Assembly: GCF_017255295.1 (NCBI RefSeq)
Contig: NZ_JAFKDE010000017.1
Coordinates: 1 to 33,987, forward strand
Length of the DNA: 33,987 bases
Reading direction: 5' to 3'
DNA from: Nitratireductor aquimarinus
GTDB lineage: Bacteria; Pseudomonadota; Alphaproteobacteria; Rhizobiales; Rhizobiaceae
Shown here piece after piece: positions 33,756 through 33,987 of the stretch (position 1 is the stretch's first letter; each line of letters opens with the position of its first letter). The notes below the pieces were generated by a model. That model was not told the origin of the DNA, searched no databases, and saw only the letters and a list, made by a program, of their open reading frames with translations. The translations under genes and the position numbers were made by a program.

Positions 33756-33869
33756 TCTGTTTGCATGGTGTTGCCGCGTTCGTGATCGAGCGCCGAGGCC
33801 GCTGCAACCGCAAGGAATGCAAGACGGCGTGGGGGCGCCGCGCTGGATGTACGAGGACCAGAGACTGAC

Positions 33870-33987
33870 ATGACCACCCGCATTGACCGCCGCTTTGCGC
33901 GGCTGAAGGAAGAGAACCGTCCCGCGCTCGTGACCTATTTCATGGGCGGCGACCCGGACTATGAGACCGCGCTGTCGATCATGAAGG
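33870..33987 (+). CDS. trpA: Tryptophan synthase alpha subunit, 5' part only
   Basis: The first 39 codons are present, beginning [12 protein letters not shown] and containing [13 protein letters not shown], the conserved start of the TrpA TIM barrel that cleaves indole-3-glycerol phosphate and channels indole to TrpB. The gene runs off the window end. The spacer of 114 bases from the small ORF shows no promoter or terminator. Confidence 0.93.
   Translation, partial: MTTRIDRRFARLKEENRPALVTYFMGGDPDYETALSIMK

Noticed and set aside
33756-33869. A riboswitch or small RNA between the 80-residue ORF and trpA
   Set aside because: A GCCGCTGCAACCGCAAGG stretch faintly recalled cobalamin-riboswitch text, but no conserved core, P-stems or terminator can be built.
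1-33987. CRISPR array, transposon or toxin-antitoxin pair
   Set aside because: No spaced direct-repeat array, no transposase-like protein and no paired small antitoxin/toxin genes were seen on reading both strands.

Overview
The window is high-GC chromosomal DNA from an alphaproteobacterium, most likely of the order Hyphomicrobiales (Rhizobiales). The evidence is gene content and order: gshB next to comM; dnaK, dnaJ, pmtA, an FMN reductase, pyrF and DUF1330 in one orientation; pheS-pheT; rpmI-rplT; infC; and trpF-trpB-trpA. Alphaproteobacterial regulatory signatures (a CtrA box and an RpoH-type dnaK promoter) agree with this. I do not assign a genus.

Layout. 1-199: a lower-GC edge with a 12-bp tandem repeat, a hairpin and a short tRNA-3'-end-like string, possibly the border of an insertion that lies outside the window. 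200-3321: a secreted beta-lactamase-fold protein without its nucleophile, a small RlpA protein, and a soluble GGDEF-EAL protein with a degenerate GGDEF motif. 3529-6230: gshB and comM. 6381-8851: an ArsR/AHSA1/DUF1801 operon with a strong operator, then an amidase. 9000-10850: a deaminase, a periplasmic ankyrin protein and a CtrA-box-linked transglutaminase-like protease. 11074-12426: an intracellular PHA depolymerase. 12628-14823: GNAT, DUF1330, pyrF and FMN reductase. 14995-20266: pmtA, dnaJ, a membrane acyltransferase and dnaK. 20632-22275: a SleB-type cell-wall hydrolase converging on a Gfo/Idh/MocA oxidoreductase. 22378-26764: pheT, pheS and an atypical kinase-like gene translationally coupled to pheS. 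26851-29045: rplT, rpmI, an ICMT-like methyltransferase and infC (AUU start). 29228-31456: alpha/beta hydrolase, DUF2852 and a YgjP-type metalloprotease. 31614-33987: trpF, trpB (TTG start), an unknown 80-residue ORF and the 5' end of trpA, cut by the window edge.

How the genes work together. Most of the window is housekeeping: translation (infC, rpmI, rplT, pheS, pheT), protein folding (dnaK, dnaJ), glutathione, pyrimidine and tryptophan synthesis, phospholipid methylation and carbon-storage breakdown. I found no CRISPR array, transposase, defence island or obvious new multi-gene system. The most interesting signals are small: a kinase-like protein with an altered catalytic loop fused by translation to pheS; a catalytically dead serine-hydrolase fold carrying a CXXCH motif; an acyltransferase placed between dnaK and dnaJ; a perfect CtrA box over the promoter of the transglutaminase-like protease; a textbook heat-shock promoter before a DUF2852 gene; the ArsR operator; and the extra ORF inside the trp operon. 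All assignments come from reading the sequence; no database search was run.
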